Origin: Streptomyces sp. NBC_01717
GTDB lineage: Bacteria; Actinomycetota; Actinomycetes; Streptomycetales; Streptomycetaceae
Direction: 5' to 3'
NCBI RefSeq assembly: GCF_036248255.1
Contig: NZ_CP109178.1
Span: 186,001 to 250,000, forward strand
DNA: 64,000 nucleotides
How positions within the stretch are numbered: the first letter of the stretch is position 1; each line of letters begins with the position of its first letter. The translations under genes and the position numbers were made by a program. This document shows positions 37,701-45,059 of the stretch, piece by piece. The notes under the pieces are model-generated. The model saw only the letters and a list, made by a program, of their open reading frames with translations. It was not told where the DNA came from and made no database searches.

Positions 37701-38697
37701 CGCCCGCACCTCGGAGTACGGGAACAACCGCATCGTCCTCGGGTTCCACTACCCGCTCGACGTCATGGGCGGCCGCATCAGCGCACAGGCCACCGTGGCA
37801 CACCGGTGGGCCGACCCCGATTTCGAGAAGCTGCTGACGCAGGCCCACACCGAAATAGAGAACGTGCTGCTCGCGCAGTGCGAGAAGGAGGGATACGGCG
37901 ACACGCTCGCGGCCTGCGAGGGCGACTCCTACGCCGGCCTGAGCACCGCGCAGCACGTCGACCTGTACACGCGCCGCCTGACCTACGGGTTCTCCCAGGT
38001 CGGAAAGTCCGGGCAGACTCTCAAGACGCCGTCCGACGCGGCAGCCCTGCTGATCACGGCCTTCCCGGGCCTCACCACCGAGCAGCGAACCCAGATCCTC
38101 GAGCAGACCGCGACGGACTCCGGGTACCCGCTCGACCTCACCGCGGGCGGCGGAGCGAGCTGGGAGCGCATCAACCTGGCGGCCGCGATGGCGGCGAAGG
38201 TCGTCGTCAACGCCGACGGGTCGGTCACGGTGAAGAACTTCTCGGACGCCACCAAGGCCAGCGTCGCCGACGCCAGGGCGATCACCGTCGGAGGTGTCTC
38301 GATCGACGGGTTCGATCCGGACGTGTCCACGTACGTCGTCGACTGGCCGAAGAACACGAGGATCCCGACCGTCTCCGCCACGCCGGCCCAGTCCGGCGCG
38401 CGGGTGAAGGTCACCGAGGGCGGTTCGGTCCTCTCGTCGACCGGGTCCCGGTTCACCACCCGCACCATCAAGGTGACGTCGGCCAACGGTTCGGTCACCC
38501 GGACCTACACGGTCGGGTTCCAGCCCACGGACCGCGATGCCCGGCCGGTCGCGGCCGGCGGCAACGGCGGTGACCGCACCAGCGGAGCATCCGACCTGTG
38601 GGACCGCGTAGGCAACGGAGCAGGGTTCGCCGGCGGCGCCGGATTCTGGGCGCCGGCGACGGAGTGGGAGCAGCCCATGTGGATCCCTCGCGGCTAG
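31732..38697 (+). CDS. Giant secreted GH92 alpha-mannosidase fused to a PAP2-type acid phosphatase
   Basis: This is a 2,321-residue secreted protein. GTG 31732 follows GGAG by seven bases; a signal peptide covers about 1-45. GH92 spans about 69-820, with Glu649 (ANEIDLQAPYLFNY) as likely acid and the Asp pair 720/722 (MDNDAGTMS) as likely base. Then come a FIVAR helix pair (962-1023), three CBM6/35-like beta domains (about 1027-1163, 1177-1315, 1317-1462), two FIVAR units (1470-1603), and two Fn3 domains (1608-1788). A phosphatase follows at about 1793-2040 with the full superfamily signature: Lys1925-x6-Arg1932-Pro, PSGH ending at His1967, and Arg2000-x5-His2006-x3-Asp2010. A beta-rich C-terminal domain ends the chain. 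GH92 enzymes remove alpha-mannosyl groups from glycans or mannans with calcium; PAP2-type enzymes release phosphate. Action on phosphomannan is inference. No sugar-uptake genes are nearby. Confidence 0.88.
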   Translation: MPIRSHVLTPRVILPRPARRHRRQLRTAVAMLLTGALGFAALAGGVAAAALPVTTTSAGSSGTSGGTDYTKLVDPFVSTAGDDGNDLPGAQAPHSLAKVNPLTTPNRNHTGYDYNEDHIAGFTATNLDGVGGSGGGGDLLVVPTSVQYDKRPASSTYAHAYSHDDETATPGYYGVGLGAVSGTGSSVTQDSGTIDAEMTATTRTALQRYSFPSGSDPELVLDLANNFTSRTRATMKATTLPDGTTSIAGLIAGSFNGASYQLYYNATTNVPVTSLKSWGNDGKLSDATMQDGSDTGAVLGFDKSAGDDIELRITLSPISAEQAATDQRNEVGDLTFDQARAQTKAAWNSALGAVAVRSSAKSDPGSTLTKEFYTHLYRMYALPVNATSTSGTYRGVDGAVHKANGFTYYDGWSTWDDFRKYSVEAYIDPATYRDMVQSLIELFADARTSGKSLGSLTHSVPTVRWERSAVLVADALSKGFKNFDRLDEAYPALLSYSGYYTGAQLRQGYVTGDPGTTVQRGYDQWALSIIADALGKEADAKKLRTQSTMAIDNLVKSGAWTAADGTKVGLLTPRAASGDWQSADYEKFEAAGLYQGTLWQYHWYDAYDMGGLIEAMGGEKAGRAAVRHMFGEDSAADDGSTMLHSNANEIDLQAPYLFNYVGEPSLTQKWVRAIYTGTTWNRYIATGSTNEAPSSGGQFTPPVKTQVYKLSPNGFLPTMDNDAGTMSTMFVGAALGLFPVTAGSSQFQIGSPFFDSTTITYANGSRFTVKADGVSPSNYYVQSATLNGKRFNNTWLDYSQIISGGTLDFTMGSKPSQWGAHTEPAYSLNTGSGEAGTGKGDTVVSAHPGTVDTAADGTLDDSVKLTLDGPASFAARKGTSLTRTGAATVTGLPGGATADLRVSGSRTATLSLTGTAKVDAHFGITFHDAAFAHGVRAATVSGTGISPTDPLVISAAAVHRKTLGALVDQASLVRSGNYSDGSWSLFRSALERARTILADTTSATGTIMAADDALHSAVDALTIDEGGYAVLQAEDPDQKEGPSLVSERNNSDGNLGGVTEGSWERFTKLDFGGVAPRSISVRYANSQAANAKQSSVDIHAGAADGPVVATVQLPGTGGWQYYTTVQAAVTDPAALLDAKSATFVFHAPAGQQWVSNFDWHQFSPYEVSSSPSTTLATLTAVNATTTGDGSLPLKLSNGIFENVTNGAWAQWKDTNLRNGADTVTVSYDKPQSRAASDSHIELHLGSKDGAKKVDIPLDYTGSSWGTIATTTVQLDPNVFSGVQDVYAAFVSSTQTASQPYVGNVYSLTVSQDADAPVGFDATAFRSNSGGGLKIEPVGWTGAGSTTDLGGTYNGAWVNYGDIDFGDSPKSTVTITYVNNSARCGTGSAVQLYLDSFDAANPGTPYATVPLPVTGSAWSSGGTTSLTLPKAITGTHTVHLRLTTNPDSSHPYVANLGRITFKHVETPAVTDKSALRKAIDQFEGLSGDAERYDAIDFGVYRRELAAARTLVDAEDATQLEVDTRTRSLTLAANQLIPLPRLKLEDLVATATALADDRYTDASWKAFTTALAAAKTAVEDGTSTDATLTARYDTLRHALSALTTKPKTVPAAPDAVSATSSGTSLTVAWSAPKDTGGSPVTGYKITLSDGHQIKINDPDSRSTTFTWLRASRSYTARVQAVNAVGTSHQSAATAPVVIGGGKPQKPAVTGVITDGKQVRVTWRTAGDGGFPVIGYTVALGDGTTAHVPATTDTALLTTAGKAKAHTATVTAVTLAGTSDDSTATASAAASDPAYEPSPFPDDTLNAAYASDKWPGTGDGTDYFYDLLNGVDDLDSDILGANTKVPNGTALTAENDRIAMRINNTATQKEVDRAEVDATNSSTVTMADGLGSRLGQIYHDALDGGRLPKTSALFSRVTKNLDKVDAAKNHYGYLRPYVRLGFVGDGGDIYESQDGSYGSLTTSGSYPSGHAYGGYEAGTILATLLPELAPSILARTSEYGNNRIVLGFHYPLDVMGGRISAQATVAHRWADPDFEKLLTQAHTEIENVLLAQCEKEGYGDTLAACEGDSYAGLSTAQHVDLYTRRLTYGFSQVGKSGQTLKTPSDAAALLITAFPGLTTEQRTQILEQTATDSGYPLDLTAGGGASWERINLAAAMAAKVVVNADGSVTVKNFSDATKASVADARAITVGGVSIDGFDPDVSTYVVDWPKNTRIPTVSATPAQSGARVKVTEGGSVLSSTGSRFTTRTIKVTSANGSVTRTYTVGFQPTDRDARPVAAGGNGGDRTSGASDLWDRVGNGAGFAGGAGFWAPATEWEQPMWIPRG

Positions 38698-39236
38698 CAC
38701 ACGCGTGACCGCCGGACCAGCCGTACCCCGTGCGACCGCGGCAGGATCCCGCTGACTGTTGGGAGATGCACCGCCATCGGCGGCCGGCCCCTCCGGGTGA
38801 ACCACTGCTGTTCACCTGGAGGGGCCGTCGGCATGACGGCGTGGCCGTTCACGGCGGTGGTGGCACGGCGGTCCATTACCGGGTGCCGGCGCGCGCGGTG
38901 GGGAGCCCGGCCTCCAAGGCCCCCACCACCTGACTGGCTTGCGACGCATTCCGAACCCGGCGCCCCTGGCTAGTGCTGGCACTCATCCACTCACGCGCGC
39001 TGACGCTCGGCCGGCTCGAGAGCTTCGACCTTGCGGGTGCCGATTAAGCATCCGGCCAGGTCAGGAGCACGATCGTCGATGATAGGGCCCTCGGCTACTG
39101 CGCCGCTCGCACCCGTGTGGTTCACGTGGGCGGCGGTGGGGCGGCATCATGATCTGCCGTGCTGCTGCCCACCTGCGGAAACCGTAGACTGCTTCTCGCT
39201 CGCCCTGGCACGATCCTCCTGCGTGGCGCGGCCTGC
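38698..39236. other. Intergenic region after the GH92 gene
   Basis: It holds the terminator-like hairpin at 38786-38826. Nothing else is recognised between the convergent GH92 and AraC genes. Confidence 0.4.
38786..38826 (+). terminator. Strong hairpin downstream of the GH92 gene
   Basis: A 17-base stem (GGCCCCTCCGGGTGAAC against GTTCACCTGGAGGGGCC, with one G-T pair) and a 7-base loop lie 89 bases past the stop. It is symmetric and could serve both converging genes. Confidence 0.65.
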
Positions 39237-40142
39237 TCAAGGCAGGACACCTGCCGGGGTGCGCACGGCCTGACGCAGGCGGGCGGCGTCCTGGCTGGGC
39301 GGCGCGCCGAACTGGCGGCGATACTCGCGACTGAACTGTGACGGGTTGTCATAGCCGACGCGGTGGCCGACCCCGGTGACGTCGCCCGGGTGTGTGGCGA
39401 GCAGCAGCCGGGCCTCCTGCAGCCGGATCTGTTTCTGGAACTGGATGGGGCTCATCGCGGTCACCGCCTGGAAGTTGCGGTAGAAGGCGGAGACGCTCAT
39501 GCCGGCCATGCGTGCCACCTCGTCGACCCGGAAGGGCTCGGCGTAGTGCTCGCGGATCCAGCGCACTGCCCGGGAGACGTGGCTGAGGCTGCTGTCGGCC
39601 AGGCCGAGCTGACGAACCGTCGCACCTTGCTCGCCGGTGATCACACGCCACAGGATCTCGCGCTTGACCAGCGGGGCCAAAACGGCGCGGCCGCGGGGCT
39701 CGTCGAGCAGGCGCAGCAGCCGCACCACCGCGTCGAGCAGCGCGGCCGGAGCGTCGCTGACGGCGATCCCCGACGGAACGCCTCCGCCGGCGCGGGGGAT
39801 GTCCCCGGGACCGGCCTGCAACAGCAGTTCGGCAACGGCGGACGGTTCCAGTGTGAGACCGAAACCGAGGGCCGGCTGTTCGAAGTCGGCCCGGGCGAAC
39901 TGCCCCGTGACAGGCAGGTCGACGGATGCGACCAGGTACTGCCCGGGGCCGTACTCGTAGACCCGGTCGCCCAGCGCGAGGCGCTTGGCCCCCTGGGCGA
40001 TGACCGCGAGCACCGTGCCGGACATGGAGGGCGCCGGTGGATCCGGCCGGTCGACCTTCGAGATGAGGACGCCGTCGATGGTGGTGGTCCAGTCGGGCCG
40101 GGCATGCCGGGCCAGCAGGGTGCGGAGCTCTTCGAGGTACAT
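39237..40142 (-). CDS. AraC-family regulator (AraC_N type)
   Basis: This 301-residue protein has an N-terminal AraC_N cupin-like domain (ISKVDRPDPPAPSMSGTVLAVIAQGAKRLALGDRVYEYGPGQYLV). Two C-terminal helix-turn-helix motifs follow (PFRVDEVARMAGMSVSAFYRNFQAVTAMSPIQFQKQIRL and DVTGVGHRVGYDNPSQFSREYRRQFG). ATG 40142 starts the conserved MYLEELRTLL; the frame is open further upstream but without family similarity. It is divergent from the monooxygenase / hydrolase / SDR operon at 40286-42488, which it most likely activates, as is common for this subfamily next to SDR and aldo-keto reductase genes. Confidence 0.88.
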   Translation of the reverse strand: MYLEELRTLLARHARPDWTTTIDGVLISKVDRPDPPAPSMSGTVLAVIAQGAKRLALGDRVYEYGPGQYLVASVDLPVTGQFARADFEQPALGFGLTLEPSAVAELLLQAGPGDIPRAGGGVPSGIAVSDAPAALLDAVVRLLRLLDEPRGRAVLAPLVKREILWRVITGEQGATVRQLGLADSSLSHVSRAVRWIREHYAEPFRVDEVARMAGMSVSAFYRNFQAVTAMSPIQFQKQIRLQEARLLLATHPGDVTGVGHRVGYDNPSQFSREYRRQFGAPPSQDAARLRQAVRTPAGVLP

Positions 40143-40285
40143 GTGTCCATTGCAGCACTCTTCCGCGCTATGACTCTTGCGGACGCGAGGATCGTGCAAG
40201 TACGAGCGAGCATCGGTCTAACGTTTCCGCAGGTCAACTCGGTTGAATGGAATCACCTCACTCCATCACCGAAAAGAGGGCATCC

Positions 40286-40603
40286 ATGATCGCCAACTAC
40301 GGATTCAACGCCACCCTGACCGCCAAGCCCGGAATGGGCGACCAGCTGGTCGACCTGCTACTGACCGGCCTGAACGAGGGCAGCCCCGGCGCGAGCGAAC
40401 ACTGCGTCGTCTACCTCGTCTCCCGTTCCGCGTCCGACCCCGACATCGTCCACGTCACCGAGGGCTGGACCAGCCAGGAGGACCACCACCGGATCTTCGC
40501 CGGCGAGGCCGCCCGGGCCATCGTCGCGCAGATCGACGGACTGCTGGCCAAGGAGTCCGAGTACACCGACTACGTCCCGGTCCGCGGCAAGGCCGCCATC
40601 TGA
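40286..40603 (+). CDS. Antibiotic-biosynthesis-monooxygenase-domain protein (ABM)
   Basis: This 105-residue single ABM domain is a ferredoxin-like dimeric alpha+beta barrel: FNATLTAKPGMGDQLVDLLLTGL, CVVYLVSRSASDPDIVHVTEGWTSQEDHHRIF. Members oxidise quinols or polyketide phenols without cofactors, or act as heme-degrading or isomerising enzymes. ATG 40286 follows AGAGGG. It is the first gene of an operon with an alpha/beta hydrolase and an SDR, under a divergent AraC regulator. It could handle an aromatic or quinone-like compound made or met by the cell; the substrate is unknown. Confidence 0.82.
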   Translation: MIANYGFNATLTAKPGMGDQLVDLLLTGLNEGSPGASEHCVVYLVSRSASDPDIVHVTEGWTSQEDHHRIFAGEAARAIVAQIDGLLAKESEYTDYVPVRGKAAI

Positions 40604-40706
40604 CCCGCCGATCACCCCATACCCCGGCCCCTGCCGCCTCGGCGCCTGCCGAGCCGGCCCTCCCCTCGCTCGACCGTCCGCCACCACCCCACGAAAGGCC
40701 GCCACC

Positions 40707-41675
40707 ATGACCACGGCACGACCCGCCTTGGACCCCGAACTGCGTGAGCTGCTCGCCGACATGCCCCTCATGTCCCAACTCAGCCCGGAAGTACTCGCGC
40801 AACTGCGCCAGCTCCCCTCGACGCCCGTCGAGCCCCTTCTCGCCCACCGGCAGGTCGACCGGCGCGAAGTCACCGTGCCCGCCAAGGATGGTGCCCCGAT
40901 ACCCCTGTCGGTCTTCAGCCCCGCGAACACCGATCGCACCATCGCCGCACCCTGCGTCTACTGGATGCACGGCGGCGGGATGGTCATGGGTGACCGCTTC
41001 TCGCAGATCGACGTCCCCCTGGAGTGGCTCGACGAGTTCGGCGCGGTCGTGGTCTCCGTCGACTACCGGCTCGCACCCGAGGCCACCGGTACCGCCCTGG
41101 TCGACGACTGCTACCAGGGACTGATGTGGGTCGCCGAACACTCCGCTGAACTGGGCATCGATCCCGCCCGGATCGTCGTCGCGGGCGCCAGCGCGGGCGG
41201 CGGCCTCGCGGCCGGTGTCACCCTGCTGGCCCGCGACCTCGGCACGCCTGCGATCGCCGCGCAGATGCTGATCTGCCCCATGCTCGACCACCGCAACACC
41301 AGCGCCTCCAGCCGCCAGTACTCCGGTGGGCCCGGCGTGTGGACCCGCGAGATGAACGCGTTCGGATGGCGCTGTGTCCTCGGTGACTTCACCGACCAGG
41401 AGGTACCCGAGTACGTCTCACCCGCGCTGGCCAACGATCTCTCCGGCCTGCCGACCACCTACATCGACACCGGCTCCGCCGAAGTCTTCCGCGACGAGGA
41501 CACCGACTACGCCACCCGTATCTGGGCGGACGGCGGCCAGGCCGAACTCCACGTCTGGGCGGGTGGCTTCCACGGCTTCGACGCCCTGTACCCGCAGGCG
41601 CGCATCTCGGCGGCAGCCCGCCAGACCCGCACCGCCTGGCTCGCCCGGCTCCTGCTGCCGGACTCCGCCGCATAG
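40707..41675 (+). CDS. Alpha/beta hydrolase (HSL-type esterase)
   Basis: This 322-residue esterase has HGGG at 88-91, nucleophile Ser162 in GASAGGG and His289 in GFHGFD. The acid is probably Glu259 in GSAEVFRDE, where many relatives have Asp. ATG 40707 follows GAAAGG with good spacing. It is the second gene of the operon with an ABM-domain protein (103 bases upstream) and an SDR (51 bases downstream). It belongs to the same broad family as the hydrolase at 9177-10157 but is clearly a different branch. Confidence 0.88.
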   Translation: MTTARPALDPELRELLADMPLMSQLSPEVLAQLRQLPSTPVEPLLAHRQVDRREVTVPAKDGAPIPLSVFSPANTDRTIAAPCVYWMHGGGMVMGDRFSQIDVPLEWLDEFGAVVVSVDYRLAPEATGTALVDDCYQGLMWVAEHSAELGIDPARIVVAGASAGGGLAAGVTLLARDLGTPAIAAQMLICPMLDHRNTSASSRQYSGGPGVWTREMNAFGWRCVLGDFTDQEVPEYVSPALANDLSGLPTTYIDTGSAEVFRDEDTDYATRIWADGGQAELHVWAGGFHGFDALYPQARISAAARQTRTAWLARLLLPDSAA

Positions 41676-41726
41676 CGCCACCGGCGCACTCACGCAACAC
41701 ACCGACCGCACACCAGGAGGAACACC

Positions 41727-42488
41727 ATGAAGGTCGCCATCGTCACGGGCGCCAGCTCCGGCATCGGACGAAGCGCCGCGATCGAGATCGCGAAAAGCGG
41801 AAACGGAGTCATCCTCACCTACGGCACCAACCCACAAGGAGGGCTGGAGACGGCCGCCACCATCGAGAAGGAGGGCGGGACGGCCGTCGCACTCCCGCTG
41901 GACGTCAGCGAAGCGGGCACCTTTGTGGCCTTCCGCGACAGGGTGGCTGACGTGCTGCGCGACACCTGGCAGCGCGACACCTTCGACTATCTGGTCAACA
42001 ACGCCGGTTTCGCGCAGACGTCGTTGATCGAGGACACGACCGAGGAGACGTTCGACAGGCTCATGCGGGTACTGCTCAAGGGTCCGTACTTCCTGACGCA
42101 GAAGTTGCTGCCCCTGATGGCAGACGGCGGGGCCATCGTCAATACGAGCAGCAACTCGGCGACGGCGGCGACCGGCCTGGAGCCTGGCTACTCTGCCTAC
42201 GCCTCGATGAAGGGCGGACTGAACGTGCTGACCCGGTACATGGCCAAGGAATTCAGCACGCGTGGCATCCGCGTCAACGCCGTCTCGCCGGGGTCGACCC
42301 GCACTCGGATCGCCGACGACGCCTTCACCCGGTTCCCCGAGGTCGTCCCGGCCCTCGCTGCGAAGACCGCGCTCGGCCGGGTCGGCGAACCCGACGACAT
42401 CGGCGCGATGATCGCCACACTGGTCTCCGATGAGAGCCGCTGGGTCACCGCTCAGAACATCGAGGTATCGGGCGGCTACAACCTCTAG
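41727..42488 (+). CDS. Short-chain dehydrogenase/reductase (classical SDR)
   Basis: This 253-residue NAD(P)-dependent oxidoreductase has the Rossmann motif TGASSGIG at 7-14, NNAG at 91-94, Ser141 and the catalytic pair Tyr158/Lys162 (YASMK), and a PGSTRTRI substrate-loop segment. All catalytic residues are intact, in contrast to the SDR at 54431. The start has a strong AGGAGG ribosome-binding site. It is the last gene of the ABM-hydrolase-SDR operon; a GC hairpin follows 20 bases after the stop. The substrate is unknown. Confidence 0.9.
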   Translation: MKVAIVTGASSGIGRSAAIEIAKSGNGVILTYGTNPQGGLETAATIEKEGGTAVALPLDVSEAGTFVAFRDRVADVLRDTWQRDTFDYLVNNAGFAQTSLIEDTTEETFDRLMRVLLKGPYFLTQKLLPLMADGGAIVNTSSNSATAATGLEPGYSAYASMKGGLNVLTRYMAKEFSTRGIRVNAVSPGSTRTRIADDAFTRFPEVVPALAAKTALGRVGEPDDIGAMIATLVSDESRWVTAQNIEVSGGYNL

Positions 42489-42508
42489 CAGAAGATCAGT
42501 CAACGTGA

Positions 42509-42528
42509 CCCGGCCCTGAAGGGCCGGG
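42509..42528 (+). terminator. Terminator hairpin after the SDR operon
   Basis: A perfect 8-bp GC stem (CCCGGCCC/GGGCCGGG) with a TGAA loop lies 20 bases after the SDR stop codon. Confidence 0.65.
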
Positions 42529-42544
42529 CTTGGAGGTAGCGCCC

Positions 42545-42830
42545 GACCGGCTGCTGGGTTGGCGCAGACGCGGGATCAAGGCGGTCATCCGGGAAAAGGC
42601 CGATCAGGCCGCGAACCGTAAGAAGCGCGGCAGGGACGGCGGTCGACCGGTGGCCCATGACGCTGAGCAGTACAAGGAGCGCAACACGGTGGAACGCTGC
42701 ATCAACAAGATCCGGGCGTGGCGGGGCCTGGCCACGCGCTACGACAAGACGCCCGCAAACTACACGGCGGGGCTCCAACTGCGCGGATCCATCATCTGGA
42801 TGCGCAGCCTCAACCCGAACCCGCGGTTGC
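42545..42830 (+). pseudogene. C-terminal fragment of an IS5-type transposase
   Basis: RRRGIKAVIREKADQAANRKKRG, AEQYKERNTVERCINKIRAWRGLATRYDKTPANY and LRGSIIWMRSL form the last about 90 residues of an IS5-family transposase, including the catalytic Glu region. The frame is intact but has no start or N-terminal part, and it runs on into the end of the next gene. Confidence 0.75.
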
Positions 42831-42869
42831 GGCGCCCGGCTTGCCGGCCGGGCGCCGCAACCGCTCAGG

Positions 42870-43637
42870 TCAGGCCGACACGGTGACCGCTCCGCCGAGG
42901 TGCCGGGCGAAGAACCGGACCGCGCTGTCGACCTCGAACCGAGGCAGCTCCTTGTGCTTACCCGAGTTCACGTGCAACGACTTCTCCTTCGAGGCAAAGG
43001 CGTCGAACAGCGCGAGACCCTCCTCGCGCGAGATGTGCTCGTCGTCCCACTGCATGTCGAACTCGATCGGGATGGTGATCTGCTTCGCCTTCTCGGCCAG
43101 GACATCGGGCCAGTGCTGACCGAAGACCGCGGCGGCGATCCTGGGTTCGATCGCCACAAGCGGCACGCCGATCGCCGTGCCCATGTTGATGCCCCAGAAG
43201 CCAACTAGCCCGTCGGTGCCGATCTCCGGGAGTTCCTGGAGGGCATCCAGGGTCGCCTGGTACTCGGGCACGGCGAGCTCCGCCAGGTGGTCGTTGTAGC
43301 GCACGACGATCGGCCCTTCCGGCTCGCCCGCCGCCCTCGCCCGGAACAGCTCGGCGATTTCCGCCTCGTCGTGCGCGGTGCGCGGCCGGTCGCCATGACC
43401 TGGCGCGTCGATGACGGCGGCATGGAAGCCGCAGCCGGTCACGACGCGCTGGGCGCGGCCGGACATCGCCGGGTGCTTCTTGTGGTTGCCGCCGCCGTGG
43501 GCCATCAGGATCAGGGGCGCGTGATCGGCCGTATTGGAGGCCGGCGACCACAGGACGCCGGGGACGTCGCCCACGGTGAAGTCGCGCTCGACCATGCCGT
43601 TCGACGACGACTCGGCGGTGAACTGCAGAGAGTGCAT
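42870..43637 (-). CDS. Alpha/beta hydrolase (dienelactone-hydrolase-like) with Asn at the nucleophile position
   Basis: This 255-residue protein has the alpha/beta-hydrolase layout: an oxyanion region LMAHGGGNHKKHPAM, the strand VIDAPGHGDR, the nucleophile elbow GFWGINMG, an Asp in MQWDDEHIS and His in SGKHKELP. The elbow normally reads G-x-S-x-G. Here residue 151 is Asn (codon AAC at 43187-43185), one base from the Ser codon AGC. It may be inactive as an esterase or have a non-hydrolytic role. The start at ATG 43637 has AAAGG nine bases upstream; Met15 is an alternative. Confidence 0.8.
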   Translation of the reverse strand: MHSLQFTAESSSNGMVERDFTVGDVPGVLWSPASNTADHAPLILMAHGGGNHKKHPAMSGRAQRVVTGCGFHAAVIDAPGHGDRPRTAHDEAEIAELFRARAAGEPEGPIVVRYNDHLAELAVPEYQATLDALQELPEIGTDGLVGFWGINMGTAIGVPLVAIEPRIAAAVFGQHWPDVLAEKAKQITIPIEFDMQWDDEHISREEGLALFDAFASKEKSLHVNSGKHKELPRFEVDSAVRFFARHLGGAVTVSA

Positions 43638-44257
43638 AGGTGTTGCCTTTCGGAAGTGCCTTGTTGTCGAGGCGCTCCCGGCGACACCTGCGTCAATCGC
43701 CTGACCGTGATGAGAGGGGGAGCACCCATATGGGTACAGCGTTCATGGGTCTCACCTCCTCGGGCGGTGTCGCGGTCGACTGAAAGCTAGCAGCCCGATC
43801 GCGATCCCGCCCACCCCATTTTTTTTCCGCCACGTGATCACAACTCCCGACAGGCCCTGGTGGCGGGCCGTTTCGTTCTTCCGCGCCCATTGCAGTCGCT
43901 CGGCAGAGGCGGACAGGAAAGCAGCCTCGCCGACGGGGGCGGCAAGGCTGCAGCCAGTGTGGCAGGACCAGGCGACCGTTGCGCCCGATTCGCCGCACAG
44001 AGCGGGTAGAGCATCGGCGGGCGTCGGCTGCCCGCACGGCTACCCCGATCGGGAGGGCGGGACACCAGCCCACCGTCCGCCCGTGGACCTTCAGAGATAG
44101 ACCACTGCTGCATTTTCGTCCGAAGGCCTCTTCTCTCACCCCGAGCACCTGCGGACCCGAAGCCATCACGGTACGTGTTGCATCCGCGACCCTGCGGCCG
44201 ACTTCAGCGCTGACACCGGCCAAGTAGGCAGTTGGCTCGTCCGGCCGACTACGGCGC
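43638..44257. other. Intergenic region with a possible 17-residue leader ORF
   Basis: From ATG 43746 to TGA 43693 (minus) a short frame MNAVPIWVLPLSSRSGD follows GAGGTG by six bases and precedes the hydrolase gene. It could be a leader peptide or chance. The rest of the 620 bases shows no gene. Confidence 0.3.
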
Positions 44258-44755
44258 TCAGTCGTCAGCGATTTGCAGGGCCAGCGCGAAGTGCTCGCCC
44301 TGCATCCCCGCGAGCAGGCTGTCGAAGACCGGGGTGAGCCCGTTCACGGCGCCGCATTCGGCATCGTGGTTAGTCCACCAGCTGGCCTCCGGTCCCAGTA
44401 GGGCCACCACCCGCTCTGCCATGCGCTCCGCCGCCTCGGCGGGCAGGTGCCGATGACTCCGCCAGACGAGGTCGACGCCCGCGACCTGGGCGAGGAACGA
44501 GGCAGCCTCGTGCGTTTCCACCGGTTCCAGAGAGGCGCAGATCGCAGGAACGGACGGCGGGGTGTACCCGGGCAGGAAGCGCCGCCAGGCATCGTCCGCC
44601 GCGATCGCGGCCAGCAGCGTGCGGATCCGGGCTGCCAGCTCTGGCAGGTCAGGTTCCGGCTCGGTGAACCGCCCGGCCTCCACGTACACCCGCATCGGCG
44701 TGGCCAGCTCTGACATGCTGACTTCCAGCTCGGCCAAAACCTCAATCGACGTCAC
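44258..44755 (-). CDS. Protein of unknown function, about 165 residues
   Basis: This soluble protein is mostly helical by appearance, with RVYVEAGRFTEPEPDLPELAARIRTLLAAIAADDAWRRFLPGYTPP, AAERMAERVVALLGPEASWWTNHDAECG and a C-terminal GEHFALALQIADD. It has no signal peptide or membrane helix. GTG 44755 gives the longest protein-like product. ATG 44716, which has GGAAG upstream, is an alternative that removes 13 residues. The composition is consistent with a real Streptomyces gene, but I do not recognise the family. It stands alone. Confidence 0.55.
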   Translation of the reverse strand: MTSIEVLAELEVSMSELATPMRVYVEAGRFTEPEPDLPELAARIRTLLAAIAADDAWRRFLPGYTPPSVPAICASLEPVETHEAASFLAQVAGVDLVWRSHRHLPAEAAERMAERVVALLGPEASWWTNHDAECGAVNGLTPVFDSLLAGMQGEHFALALQIADD

Positions 44756-45059
44756 AGTGGGATTCTGCCCTACGCACCGCCCGCTCCATGTCGCACACCC
44801 GGGCCGACTACAGCGCATGGTGTGACGGAGCACGGCTGTTGGCCCGAAGGGACAACTACGAAGCTCAAAACGCAGAACGCCTCAACCCTGCGGCTCCAGG
44901 TAGGAGAACCAGCGCTGCCTGACTCAATACTGTGACGGGGTCGCTGTGGGCGATCGATCAGCAGCCTGTCACCGGAGGTGCATGACGCCGGGAGCGCGAT
45001 CGTCAAAGATCTCGACCAGCCAGTCGAAGACAACGGTTCCGCAGCGTTGCCCGGTTGGG

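Noticed and set aside
35986..38805. A 939-codon open frame antisense to the mannosidase-phosphatase gene
   Set aside because: It mirrors the codon structure of a real high-GC gene, has no recognisable domain and is dominated by Arg, Gly and Val. It is a shadow frame.
43755..44223. 176-codon minus-strand frame upstream of the altered hydrolase
   Set aside because: No ribosome-binding site, Arg/Cys/Pro-rich, no protein-like pattern. Only the last 17 codons have a plausible start.
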